Below, piece after piece: positions 23,981-32,455 of a DNA stretch of 64,000 bases. How positions within the stretch are numbered: position 1 is the stretch's first letter; each line of letters begins with the position of its first letter. The notes beneath the pieces were generated by a model. The model worked only from the letters and a program-made list of their open reading frames with translations, did not search any database and was not told the origin of the DNA. The position numbers were made by a program, and so were the translations under genes. Origin of the DNA: Pyrobaculum arsenaticum DSM 13514 (GTDB lineage: Archaea; Thermoproteota; Thermoprotei; Thermoproteales; Thermoproteaceae); NCBI RefSeq assembly GCF_000016385.1, contig NC_009376.1:186001-250000 (forward strand). Direction: 5' to 3'.

Positions 23981-24670
23981 ATGCTCACCTTCCGGAAGGC
24001 ATCCGAGGGGGACATCCCAGAGATAGTGTCATTCACTATGGACACGTGGGACTGGGGGGACTATATACCTGAAGTGATTGGGCGGTGGGTGGCGGAGGGG
24101 AGGGCTTATGTGGCTGTCCTGGAGGGCCGCATAGCGGCGGTGGCCGCCATGAAGCTCGTGGGTAAATCGGCGTATTTGCAAGGCCTCCGAGTCAGGCCAG
24201 AGCTTAGGGGGAGGGGCATCGGCGAGGCCATGACTCGTTTTCTCCTTGATGAGGCTAGGAGGGCTGGGGCGTCCGTGGCGACTCTCCTGGTGGCGGAGTG
24301 GAATACCCCTAGCCACGGCTTGGTGAAGAAGGTGGGGTTCAAGGAGCGGATGGTGATCTACGGTGGCAGGCCGGCGGGAGGCGGGACGGGGAGGTGCCTC
24401 TCTGGGCTCGAGGCCTACGAGGCTGTGGCCGAGGCCTTGGGCAGGACTAGGGGGTATGCATGCCTCCCAGACGAGCCTTGGGTATGCACCGCAGTGACGC
24501 CCTGGGATCTACTCTCCCGCGGCAGACCCTGCATAGGGGATGCGTTATACGTGGGGAGGTTCTCCTTCGGCGCGGCCCAGGGAGATCCGCAGACCGACGT
24601 CACTTCTGTGGATCCAGGCGGCTACAAACAACGGTATGCCCCACACATATTGTACGCAACTGAGCTTTAA
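23981..24670 (+). CDS. GNAT-family N-acetyltransferase
   Basis: 229 residues. The GNAT core occupies the first ~120: LQGLRVRPELRGRGIGEAM is the acetyl-CoA-binding motif A with R/Q-x-x-G-x-G, followed by AEWNTPSHGLVKKVGF. The remaining ~100 residues form a separate C-terminal region with four Cys, common in archaeal long GNATs; the acceptor is unknown. ATG start, ATAAATAGTATA box at 23952-23962. The next gene has its own promoter near this gene's stop. Confidence 0.85.
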   Translation: MLTFRKASEGDIPEIVSFTMDTWDWGDYIPEVIGRWVAEGRAYVAVLEGRIAAVAAMKLVGKSAYLQGLRVRPELRGRGIGEAMTRFLLDEARRAGASVATLLVAEWNTPSHGLVKKVGFKERMVIYGGRPAGGGTGRCLSGLEAYEAVAEALGRTRGYACLPDEPWVCTAVTPWDLLSRGRPCIGDALYVGRFSFGAAQGDPQTDVTSVDPGGYKQRYAPHILYATEL

Positions 24671-24692
24671 AATTAGACATTTCTGGAGGGCC

Positions 24693-24971
24693 GTGGAGCC
24701 GAGGTCGATATACGACGTGACAGAGGAGGAGGACCGCGAAGAGCTCGCACAGCTGGTGAGGGGTGGGGTTTTCAACTACGCGGTTTTGATCCCGGAGGAT
24801 CTCCCCCGCGGTGACGTTGAGGAGGTTTTCAAAAAAGCTGGGTTCTCTAAGGTGGAGGTGGACGCCTCGTCATGGCCAAGGGAGCTTGCAGTAAAGACGG
24901 AGAGTGGGGTATACCTCTTTAAAAAAGTTGAAGAAGGGGTCTACAGGATTAGGCCTCCGAGCTCTCCGTAG
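24693..24971 (+). CDS. Hypothetical protein, 92 aa
   Basis: A small acidic alpha/beta protein (EEEDREELAQL, FNYAVLIPEDLP, VEEVFKKAGFSKVEVD). The frame is open from 24540, but GTG at 24693 is chosen because TTTAAAAT at 24667-24674, overlapping the stop of the GNAT gene, sits 24 nt upstream. It may act with the preceding acetyltransferase. It ends one base before the stop of the convergent dehydrogenase. Confidence 0.65.
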   Translation: MEPRSIYDVTEEEDREELAQLVRGGVFNYAVLIPEDLPRGDVEEVFKKAGFSKVEVDASSWPRELAVKTESGVYLFKKVEEGVYRIRPPSSP

Positions 24972-25826
24972 CTAGTACACCTCGCCGAGGGCGTGTATCC
25001 CAAGCTCTCCCAGCCCCCTTTCTACCATTTTCTTGTAGAGCTCCAGTGCAAGGGCTGTGGCCGGCATCGGGAGGTTGGCTCTGTGGGCGTATTCGAGGGC
25101 ATATACCAGGTCTTTTTTCAAGTGGGCGGACTTAAAGCCGGGGGTCAAGTCTCCCTTGAGCAACTTGGGGAGGTAAAGCTCCATGGAGCCGGATCTGGCG
25201 GCCCCTCCTGTGAGAATCTGGGCCACCTTGTCCATGTCTAGCCCAAGGGCCTTGGCGAGCCTCACAGCCTCGACCATGGCTATGGTGTTCAGCGCAACGG
25301 CGATTTGGTTTACCAGCTTCATAGCCTGGCCGTAGCCCACGGGGCCCATGTACACGATCTGCTTGCCGAAGGCCTGGAACACCGGCAGAACCTTTTTGAA
25401 AACCTCCTCCTTCCCTCCGACCATTATGGTTAGGGCCCCCTCCACGGCGCCTTTCTGCCCGCCGGTCACCGGCGCATCGAGGAACTCCACCCCGAGCTGG
25501 GCGAACCGCTCGGCGAAGCGCCTCGCCCACTCAGGCGAGTTTGTGGACATATCTACCACAATCAGCCCGGGCCTGGCCCCCTCCGCCACGCCGCTGGGGC
25601 CGAAAAAGACCTGCTCCACGTCGGGGGCGTCTGATACTATCTCGATGACCACGTCTACCCTCTTGGCGAGGTCGGCCGGAGAGTCGGCGACGTAGACGCC
25701 CAGTTGCTCAAAGGGCTTCGCCTTAGCCCTCGTCCTGTTGTAGACCGCGGCGAGGAGCCCAGCCTTGTGGAGGTGCATGGCCATTGGCTGGCCCATTATT
25801 CCCAGCCCGATTACCCCTACTCGCAT
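24972..25826 (-). CDS. Beta-hydroxyacid dehydrogenase (3-hydroxyisobutyrate dehydrogenase family)
   Basis: 284 residues with all family signatures: NAD(P)-binding [10 protein letters not shown] near the start, substrate motif [11 protein letters not shown], catalytic-Lys motif [11 protein letters not shown] and cofactor motif KKDLVYAL. Members reduce small semialdehydes or oxidise 3-hydroxyacids (3-hydroxyisobutyrate, glyoxylate, succinic semialdehyde, tartronate semialdehyde); the choice cannot be made from sequence. ATG start with an ATATTTATATG promoter that also lies next to the divergent atpB promoter. Confidence 0.9.
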
Positions 25827-25868
25827 GCCGCGTACTTAAGACATATAAATATAGCTTTTCCCAGTTCT

Positions 25869-27272
25869 ATGCTGACGCCGGTGGTGTCTTACTCCACTGT
25901 GAGGGAGGTTAAGGGCCCTCTTATAGTTATTGAAAAGACTAGGGGCGTGTCCTACGGCGAGATTGGAGAGGTGGTTGGGCCAGACGGCGAGCCGAGGAGG
26001 GTGCAAGTAATTGAGGTGGGGACGGACTACGCCGTGGCGCAGGTGCTTGGCGGCACCCTAGGCCTACCTGCAAGGGGCTCCACGGTGAGATTCTACGGCA
26101 AGACTCTGAAAATCCCCGTATCGGAGCAGCTGATAGGGAGGATTCTAGACGGGAAGGGGCAACCGCGTGACCACATGCCCCTCCCGCCGCCGGAGGACTT
26201 CCGCGACGTAAACGGCGAGCCGCTCAACCCCTACTCCAGGGAGTACCCAGAGGAGCCCATTGAGACGGGCATATCTGCAATCGACGGCCTCTATACCTTG
26301 GTCAGGGGGCAGAAGTTGCCCATCTTCTCAGGTACCGGCCTTCCGCACAACCTCATGGCGGCCCAGGTGGTGAGGCAGTCCACGGTAAGGGGTAGCGAGG
26401 AGGGGTTCGCCGTAGTCTTCGTGGGTGTAGGCATCAAGACGGAGGAGGCCCTCTTCTTCATGGACGAGTTTAGGAAAACCGGCGCCTTGAGGAGGGCCGT
26501 GGCTGTGCTCAACCTCGCCTCCGACCCGGTGGCAGAGCGGGTCCTCGCCCCACGCGTCGGCTTGACAATTGCCGAGTACCTCGCATGGCAGCTGGGGTAC
26601 CACGTCCTCGTGGTTATCACGGACATGACCAACTACTGCGAGGGGCTGAGAGAGCTGTCGTCGGGCAGAGGCGAGTTGCCGGGGAGACGCGGCTACCCCG
26701 GCTATATGTACACCGACTTGGCTACGATATACGAGAGGGCCGGCAAAGCCCACGGCCGCAAGGGATCCGTTACGCAGTTCCCCATCTTGACCATGCCCCA
26801 CGACGACATAACCCACCCCATACCAGACCTAACAGGATACATCACGGAGGGCCAGCTAGTCTTGTCAAGGGCGATGTGGGGCAAGGGAATATACCCGCCC
26901 TTCGACGTGATCATGTCGCTGAGCCGTCTCGCCAAAGACGCCATCGGCGAAGGCAAAACCAGGGAAGATCATAAAGACGTCGCGAACACCCTAATCGCGG
27001 CGTATTCAAAGGCGCTCGAAATAAGGAATTTGGCCACGCTGGTGGGCGAGCGCAACCTCGGCTGGCGCGAGAGGCGCTACCTGCGCTTCGCCGACGCCTT
27101 CGAGCAGAAGTTCATCAAGCAGGGATACTACGAGAGGCGCTCCTTCGAAGAGACCCTCGACATCGGCTGGGACGTCTTGTCCATTCTGCCCGAGGACGAG
27201 CTCACCAACGCCAGGCCCCAGATAACCCAGAAGTTCTACAGACGTCACGTTTACGAATCGGTCCAACTCTAG
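25869..27272 (+). CDS. atpB: A-type ATP synthase subunit B
   Basis: 467 residues, the non-catalytic B subunit. The N-terminal barrel ([16 protein letters not shown]), the region replacing the P-loop ([14 protein letters not shown], no GKT) and [13 protein letters not shown] are characteristic. ATG 25869 follows an ATATAAATATAG box (25841-25852) by 25 nt; the open frame upstream to 25704 overlaps the divergent gene and is ignored. No other ATPase subunit genes are adjacent, so the complex is encoded in scattered pieces. Confidence 0.96.
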
Positions 27273-27531
27273 GCGCGGCTTTTTAAACAGTCTATTGTTA
27301 CGAGACCGTTGGCTTCACAACGCCGCACTGCCTCCTCTCCCAAGCAGAGGCCCGCGGCTTCGCGGCTACTAGTATCCTCACGTACTAGTTACCGCACCTC
27401 GCCTTGTGCGCCCACTAAACTGCGCCCAGCTTCAACGGCCTACGCGCCCTGTCTCTGCACACACTCACACCGCGCCGTGTTTGAAACCTCGCGGGCTCTC
27501 TAAGTTTTTATTTGCGTTGTGATATTTTGGC
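27273..27531. other. Spacer with several short hairpins
   Basis: 260 bp between atpB and the PaREP1 gene. A TTTTTAAAC box at 27280-27288 is followed by CCTCT/AGAGG, CCGCG/CGCGG and ACTAGTA/TACTAGT inverted repeats between about 27330 and 27395. The arrangement could be a small RNA but lacks the C/D signature. No coding frame. Confidence 0.35.
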
Positions 27532-28068
27532 GTGGATTTTCCCATGCTGGTTAGGCCGTGGCTGGACTTGGCGAGGTACAGGGAGGCGAGGCTGAAGGAG
27601 GCGTTGATCGAGGCGAGGCTGGCCCTGGAGTTTCTGGGAGACGGCCTGGTGAGAAATGCCGCGGGTAAGGCTTTCCAGGCCTGGAAGGCCTATCTCGGGG
27701 CGCTCCTCGCTGATAAGAGGGAGTACTTGAAAGAGCTGTACCCCGGCTCGAGGAAGATTATGGTGGGGGAGGAGGAGGTTGATGTGGAGGAGGCGGACGT
27801 GGTAATCGCTCTGGTGCCTACGTCGCATATGGCTAGGCTGGCGGCGGTAGTTGGTGGGGACGCTGTGGAGCACACAGCCGTGGCCCTCCACCTCCATAGG
27901 TACCAGTACAACGCCCCCGACCCAGAGGGCTTCTTCTTGGATATACCAGACGACAGAACCGCGGCCATCTTCATCTGCCGCCTGGCTGGCAGAATAGCGC
28001 CCCACGACGAGCTGTACAAGAGGGTCTGCGGCGTATTAGCGCCGCCCACCGCCGGGCCTAATGTCTGA
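27532..28068 (+). CDS. PaREP1-family protein
   Basis: 178 residues of the PaREP1 family, a dispersed paralogous family first noted in Pyrobaculum aerophilum. The hallmark helix pair is present: ALIEARLALEFLGDGL and RNAAGKAFQAWKAYLGALLA. These proteins resemble HEPN-type helical bundles, but their function is unknown. GTG at 27532 follows AGTTTTTATTT (27501-27511) by about 25 nt; ATG at 27544 is an alternative. It overlaps the next gene by 8 bp. Confidence 0.8.
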   Translation: MDFPMLVRPWLDLARYREARLKEALIEARLALEFLGDGLVRNAAGKAFQAWKAYLGALLADKREYLKELYPGSRKIMVGEEEVDVEEADVVIALVPTSHMARLAAVVGGDAVEHTAVALHLHRYQYNAPDPEGFFLDIPDDRTAAIFICRLAGRIAPHDELYKRVCGVLAPPTAGPNV

Positions 28069-28816
28069 CGGAGAGGAGGAGAAGGGCAAGTGGACTCACA
28101 TTATTGAGGCCACGTGGAAGGAGCTACAAGACACCTCGCCTCGGTACACCCCCTACGTGACCTACGGCTTATTGACGGCAAATATCTTGATGTTCCTCGC
28201 CACGTTTGGCGCAATGTCAAACGACCCGTGGAGCGTCGGCTTGACTGCGTCTGAGTTTATTGAAAACCCCCTGGCGCCGAAGGTGTTGCTCTCAATGTTC
28301 GCCCACGCCGGCATTATCCACCTACTGGGAAACATGGCCTATTTGTACAAGCACGGCGACAACGTAGAGGCAGCGATGGGGAGGCTGAGGTACCTCGTCT
28401 TCTACTTGATCTGCGGCTACGCCGCCGTCGCCTCACAAGTACTCTACTCCTCGGCAGTGGGGACGCCTAGGGTGATGCTGGCGCCGATGGTGGGGGCGTC
28501 CGGGGCCATAAGCGGAGTCCTGGGGGCATACCTCTACCTGTGGCCCGGGGCCTCCACCTACCGTTGCTTCTGCTTTCGTTTTTCCTGCTACTGCATGAGG
28601 CTCACCGCGCGCCGCGACATAGCCATATGGCTTGGATTCCAGTTCGTGTTGCCAGTCTTGGAGCCTTCTGTGGCGGTCTTCGCCCATCTCGGCGGTCTTG
28701 TGGCGGGGATAGCTCTAGCCCCCATCATCGCCAAGAGGGAAAACGTGGCGAGGTTAAGGCAGATGGTGAAGCAGGGGAGTATAGAGGCCCCCCTCCAGAC
28801 GAGTACGAAGTGTTAG
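28061..28816 (+). CDS. Rhomboid-family intramembrane protease, with a doubtful internal segment
   Basis: 251 residues. Rhomboid motifs are clear: HLLGNMAYLYKHGDNVE, catalytic Ser in GASGAISGVLGAY and catalytic His in FAHLGG. Between them, codons at about 28556-28615 read as Cys/Arg-rich sequence (TYRCFCFRF) where the intact rhomboid at 53323 has a membrane helix. In the alternative frame the same bases encode LPLLLLSFFLLL, a good helix, and the original frame resumes at RDIAIWLGF. A pair of compensating indels is therefore likely. The gene overlaps PaREP1 upstream and a two-helix membrane gene downstream. Confidence 0.75.
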   Translation: MSDGEEEKGKWTHIIEATWKELQDTSPRYTPYVTYGLLTANILMFLATFGAMSNDPWSVGLTASEFIENPLAPKVLLSMFAHAGIIHLLGNMAYLYKHGDNVEAAMGRLRYLVFYLICGYAAVASQVLYSSAVGTPRVMLAPMVGASGAISGVLGAYLYLWPGASTYRCFCFRFSCYCMRLTARRDIAIWLGFQFVLPVLEPSVAVFAHLGGLVAGIALAPIIAKRENVARLRQMVKQGSIEAPLQTSTKC

Positions 28817-29175
28817 TCACAGGTTGGGACGGGGTAGTTAAGGTAGTCGTCGCCCTCGCGGTGATAGCCGTGGTAGCAGTGGCGGCTCTGGGCGTGAAAG
28901 GCCACATGTGGCACGTCTACACTGTGAAGTATCGGCTAGACGGCGGTGTAGAGGAGTTGGTAGAGACGGGTCTGCCTCAGCCTCTCAAAGTGGAGCGGGT
29001 TATCACCGGTTGCCTACCTGTAGGTGTGTCTTGCTTCCCGGTAGACGGCTATTTATTGGTAAGCCACGGACCGGCTAGCAACATAGGTATCCTCCTCTCA
29101 GTGGGGTTAATAGGCGCGCTTTTGTTGTTGCTCTACGACGCAGTCAAGTCGCAGAGAGAGTGGGAAGTCCTCTAG
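28810..29175 (+). CDS. Two-helix membrane protein, 121 aa
   Basis: A short N-terminus, a strong membrane helix (VVVALAVIAVVAVAALGV), an extracellular beta-rich domain of ~70 residues with two Cys, and a second helix (ILLSVGLIGALLLLLY). GTG at 28810 overlaps the rhomboid stop by 7 bp, making it third in a PaREP1-rhomboid-membrane unit. Open frame further upstream overlaps the rhomboid gene and is not used. Unknown family; it could be a rhomboid partner or substrate. Confidence 0.6.
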   Translation: MLVTGWDGVVKVVVALAVIAVVAVAALGVKGHMWHVYTVKYRLDGGVEELVETGLPQPLKVERVITGCLPVGVSCFPVDGYLLVSHGPASNIGILLSVGLIGALLLLLYDAVKSQREWEVL

Positions 29176-29202
29176 CTTTAAATTTCGCATTCGGCTAAGG
29201 AT

Positions 29203-30123
29203 ATGCAGTATAGGGAGACGGTTGGGCTGAGGCTTTCCGAGATCGGCTTCGGGGCGTGGGTTGTGGGGAGCGACTTGTATAGGCTAGACGACGACACAGC
29301 CAGGAGGCTGGTGAAGAGGGCCCTCGACCTCGGCATAAACCTCTTCGACACGGCCGACGTATACGGCCGCGGCCGGAGCGAGGAGCTCCTCGGCCAGTGG
29401 CTCAAGGGCTATGACGTGGTCATATCCACGAAGGTGGGCTACGACTTCTACTCCGGCGCGAAGCCAGCCAGGAGGTACGACCCCCAGTATCTGGAATTCG
29501 CCGTGTCTAAGTCCGCGGAGAGGCTTGGCAGGAGGCCGGACATCTTGATGCTCCACAACCCGCCGGCGGACGCGGTTAAGTCCGCGGCGGAGTATGCCTT
29601 GTCCAAAAGAGGAGTCTGGGCCGACAGGATAGGGGCCGCTCTGGGCCCGGAGACCAACGTCCTCGCTGAGGGCCTCGCGGCGCTTGAGGCGGGATACGAC
29701 GCCTTGATGTTCGTCTTTAACATACTGGAGCAAGAGCCAGCTCTCGAGCTGGTCGGCCGCGGCGCAGGGAGGATTCTCTTGGCGAGGGTCCCACACGCCA
29801 GCGACGTGCTGACCGACAGGTTCAAGCCGGAGTTCCCGCCGGAGGACCACCGCTCCCTCCGGAAGAAGGAGTGGCTCATAAAGGCCAGGAAGCTGGTGGA
29901 GGCCGAGGTAGCCCCCCTAGCCAAGGAGCTGGGCTACACCCTGGGGCAGTACGCCCTCAAGTTCGTGCTCTCTTTCCCAGTCACCAGCGTCTTGGTAACG
30001 GCCACCTCTGTAGAGGAGCTGGAGGAATACGCCGAGGCCTCCGACGGCAAACCCCTACCCCGAGACCACCTAGAAGCGCTGAGGGAGTTTTGGACAAAAC
30101 ACAGAGAGGAGCTAAGCGAGTAA
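29203..30123 (+). CDS. Aldo-keto reductase
   Basis: 306 residues. The Asp/Tyr/Lys/His tetrad is in order: FDTAD and VYGRGRSEELLG, ISTKVGYD, LMLHNP. The NADP-binding end has TSVLVTATSVEELEEYAEA. Substrate unknown. ATG with CTTTAAATTTC about 25 nt upstream. It ends 6 bp from the convergent flavoprotein gene. Confidence 0.92.
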   Translation: MQYRETVGLRLSEIGFGAWVVGSDLYRLDDDTARRLVKRALDLGINLFDTADVYGRGRSEELLGQWLKGYDVVISTKVGYDFYSGAKPARRYDPQYLEFAVSKSAERLGRRPDILMLHNPPADAVKSAAEYALSKRGVWADRIGAALGPETNVLAEGLAALEAGYDALMFVFNILEQEPALELVGRGAGRILLARVPHASDVLTDRFKPEFPPEDHRSLRKKEWLIKARKLVEAEVAPLAKELGYTLGQYALKFVLSFPVTSVLVTATSVEELEEYAEASDGKPLPRDHLEALREFWTKHREELSE

Positions 30124-30129
30124 AAAAGA

Positions 30130-31296
30130 CTAGTACCCAAATAGGTTGGCGAGGTAGCTCTGCTCCCAGCTGTCTTTTCGCTGTGTGTACTCTCTCTTTG
30201 GCTGCGGGTCTTTGGTCGGCTTAGGCGGCTGTGTGGTGAAGTCTAGGCCGAACATGACGGACAGAGTCTCCAGCCTCCCCTCAGGGTTGCCGACATAGGC
30301 CCAGCCCAAGAAGGCGTACTGGACGCTGGCTCTGTGGCTCAGCCCCTCCATCTCGAGTATTTTGTTGGCGGCGAATAAGGCGCTCTCGAAGGCGATTTCT
30401 TGGTTCTTGGGGAACGGCAGACTTGCGGCGTCGCCTGCGGCGAGTACGTCGTCGAACTTGGGGTGGCGGAGGTCCTGGGGGCCGCGCACGCTGATCCAGT
30501 TCTCCCCCAAGCCGGCCTCGGCTATGAACTTAGGCGCCCTGTTGGGCTCCAGCATTGCCAAGATGTCGTAGTTGTACCTCTCGCCGCTCTTAGTCACGAC
30601 GTAGTTCTCCCCGATCTCCGCGATTTCCTGGTTGACGACAAGCTCTATGCCCAGCTTCCTGTACAGCTCGGCCACCACGTCGGCGATTACTGGAGGCTGG
30701 GTCTTGTCGTTGGCGTCTATGTGTATAATCCTGAACTTGTCCCTTACCCCCCTGTGCCTAAGCACGGCGTCTATTAAGGTGGCGGTCTCGGTAGGCGCTG
30801 GGGCGCACCTGTACGGCGCCTTGGGGGCGTAGACGACCACGGTGCCCTTCTCGGCTTTCCACACCCTCTCTTTCAAAGTGCGCACCCTGCCGGGGTCGTA
30901 GACGTTCAGCACGTTGCCCCTGTACTTGTCGTAGCCCGTTATGCCAGAGCCGTCTAGCACCACGCCCGGGGCCAATACGAGGTAGTCGTACTGAAGCTCC
31001 TTGACGCCGCCGTCCGAGGCGTAGCCGCCGACCAGCCGCACCTTCCTATTCGCCGGGTCCACGGAGTAGACTGTGCCGACCATCACCTTGACGCCTCTCC
31101 TAGCGACCTCTTCATAACTCCTCACAATGCGGTCCAGTGACTGCTCCCCCGTCAGCAGGAGCGGCCTGCTGGGCCCCGCGAAGTAGTGGGGCGCCGAGTT
31201 TACCACCGTTATCTCGGCCTGCATCTTGCCCTCTAGCAACGTCTTTGCCACAGTCATGCCAGCGATGCCCCCACCGACTATCACCACCCTTTTCAT
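30130..31296 (-). CDS. FAD-dependent sulfide:quinone / flavocytochrome-c sulfide dehydrogenase-like oxidoreductase
   Basis: 388 residues with two dinucleotide-binding folds: N-terminal VVIVGGGIAGMTVAKTL for FAD, a second NAD(P)-like domain, then FDDVLAAGDAASLPFPKNQ as the C-terminal FAD motif. YRCAPAPTETA matches the Cys-containing loop of flavocytochrome c sulfide dehydrogenase flavoproteins. It may oxidise sulfide or reduced sulfur at the membrane. The start is ATG 31296, 25 nt below GCTTTAAAAATG, not the longer frame at 31335. Confidence 0.8.
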   Translation of the reverse strand: MKRVVIVGGGIAGMTVAKTLLEGKMQAEITVVNSAPHYFAGPSRPLLLTGEQSLDRIVRSYEEVARRGVKVMVGTVYSVDPANRKVRLVGGYASDGGVKELQYDYLVLAPGVVLDGSGITGYDKYRGNVLNVYDPGRVRTLKERVWKAEKGTVVVYAPKAPYRCAPAPTETATLIDAVLRHRGVRDKFRIIHIDANDKTQPPVIADVVAELYRKLGIELVVNQEIAEIGENYVVTKSGERYNYDILAMLEPNRAPKFIAEAGLGENWISVRGPQDLRHPKFDDVLAAGDAASLPFPKNQEIAFESALFAANKILEMEGLSHRASVQYAFLGWAYVGNPEGRLETLSVMFGLDFTTQPPKPTKDPQPKREYTQRKDSWEQSYLANLFGY

Positions 31297-31364
31297 AGAG
31301 GCTGCTTCGAATTTCATTTTTAAAGCTTCTAACAAATCTTATAAACCAGCCTCCCGGGACGCAC

Positions 31365-31766
31365 ATGTTGTGCGGCGACGAGCTGTGCTTTACTGCGGAG
31401 CTTATCCACTTCGAGCGCCCCCCGGAGAAAATAGAAATAGACGCCGAAGGCGCCGTGGCTATATGCGTGAGGAAGGAGGCTGTGGCGCACTGGAGGGAGC
31501 TCCTGCAGGCTTTATACTACGCCTACAGCTGGCGTGGCCCCGCCCGCAACCCAAATATCTCTGCGTTGCTGTTCCTCGCCAAGACGAGCCAAATAAAAGA
31601 CGCGTTGAGGATATCAGCCGCCGGGGCGTCGGAGGCCATATGTGCTGCGCTGGGGCCGGCCGAGGCTCTGAAGAAGGCGGAGATGCCGAGAGGAGAGCCC
31701 CACCTGCCGGAGGGGCGGTGGGACCCCTGGGCCATCACGAAGTTCGCCATCGATCTGCTACAATAA
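31365..31766 (+). CDS. Probable KEOPS subunit Cgi121
   Basis: 133 residues resembling archaeal Cgi121, the small KEOPS subunit that binds the tRNA 3' end during t6A synthesis. The core LLQALYYAYSWRG, RNPNISALLFLAKTSQI and DALRISAAG stretches fit in spacing and hydrophobicity. Divergent members of the family are common, so a related small protein is possible. ATG with CTTATAAAC 25 nt upstream, divergent from the flavoprotein gene. Confidence 0.55.
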   Translation: MLCGDELCFTAELIHFERPPEKIEIDAEGAVAICVRKEAVAHWRELLQALYYAYSWRGPARNPNISALLFLAKTSQIKDALRISAAGASEAICAALGPAEALKKAEMPRGEPHLPEGRWDPWAITKFAIDLLQ

Positions 31767-31833
31767 GTACTCGGGGTAATGCGCTGTTCTATTCAGAAGG
31801 AAAAATTTAAAGTTACCACCTTTCTAGACACAA

Positions 31834-31934
31834 GGGCCCGTAGCTTAGCTAGGTAGAGCGCCCTGGGGCCCAGCCCCGTGCCCCGCGTAAGGCTCATAAC
31901 CGGGAGGTCCCGGGTTCAAATCCCGGCGGGCCCA
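31834..31934 (+). tRNA. tRNA with CAU anticodon, non-canonical intron
   Basis: Acceptor GGGCCCG (31834-31840) pairs with CGGGCCC (31927-31933), D arm at 31843-31859, anticodon CAT at 31895-31897, T arm CCGGG-TTCAAAT-CCCGG at 31910-31926, discriminator A at 31934; CCA is not encoded. A perfect anticodon stem (CCCGG with CCGGG) forms only if the 27 nt at 31864-31890 are removed, between tRNA positions 29 and 30 instead of 37/38. The stem lacks the GGG/CCC pairs of initiator tRNA, so it is elongator Met or the CAU-reading Ile tRNA. Confidence 0.92.
31864..31890 (+). other. tRNA intron in the anticodon stem
   Basis: 27 nt, TGGGGCCC...GCGTAA, interrupting the CAU tRNA between positions 29 and 30. 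Such displaced introns need the broad-specificity heteromeric splicing endonuclease of Crenarchaeota, which cuts relaxed bulge-helix-bulge motifs. Exact ends could shift by one base, but the rebuilt stem favours these. Confidence 0.75.
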
Positions 31935-32061
31935 CTGGCTCTATATGCTTTTGCCAAAAGCCCTAGCCTTGTCCGTCCCGCTACTCATCCGCTATTTTCT
32001 GCGCACCTCTTTAGCTACACTTCTGCAAAAATGTTAATATTTAGAAATCCGATCTTTGGGT

Positions 32062-32412
32062 ATGTGGCAGAGGACGATATCGGCTGCCGCGCTTGAAAAG
32101 GCTAAGGCAGTGGCAGTTAAGATAGACGTAAGGGAGGGGGACAAGGTGGAGAGCAAGGTTGTGTTCATCGCTAACATTGGGGGGAGGCTCTACGGCATAG
32201 ACGCTGTTTGTAGCCATGCCAAGTGCATACTGGGCCTCCTAGACGAGGAGAAGCTGACAGTGAAGTGCCCTTGCCACCACGCCGTGTTTGACCTCAGGAC
32301 CGGCGCGATGCTGGAGCCCCCATACGTGGCTCCCAATGCGCCCAAGGAGAGGCTCGGCTTGAGGACGTACCAGGTGAGGAATAACGGAGGCTGGATAGAA
32401 GTGGACGTATAG
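32062..32412 (+). CDS. Rieske-type [2Fe-2S] protein
   Basis: A soluble 116-residue Rieske ferredoxin. Cluster ligands are CSH (AVCSHAKC) and CPCHHAVF, with DLRTGAMLEPP after them. No membrane anchor, so it is an electron carrier or small component and not a bc1 subunit. ATG 32062 follows GTTAATATTT (32033-32042) by about 25 nt; the TTG at 32056 is less likely. A second, shorter Rieske protein is at 35207. Confidence 0.85.
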   Translation: MWQRTISAAALEKAKAVAVKIDVREGDKVESKVVFIANIGGRLYGIDAVCSHAKCILGLLDEEKLTVKCPCHHAVFDLRTGAMLEPPYVAPNAPKERLGLRTYQVRNNGGWIEVDV

Positions 32413-32455
32413 GCCGGGCAGAGGGGTTATATAAGAAAATCGACGTTTTTCAATA

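Noticed and set aside
28540..29175. Single 211-residue gene spanning the rhomboid 3' half and downstream membrane protein
   Set aside because: Its first ~90 codons are the rhomboid read out of frame; the real gene most likely starts at GTG 28810.
31878..32096. Plus-strand frame through the tRNA
   Set aside because: Begins inside the tRNA intron; coding overlap with a tRNA is not credible.
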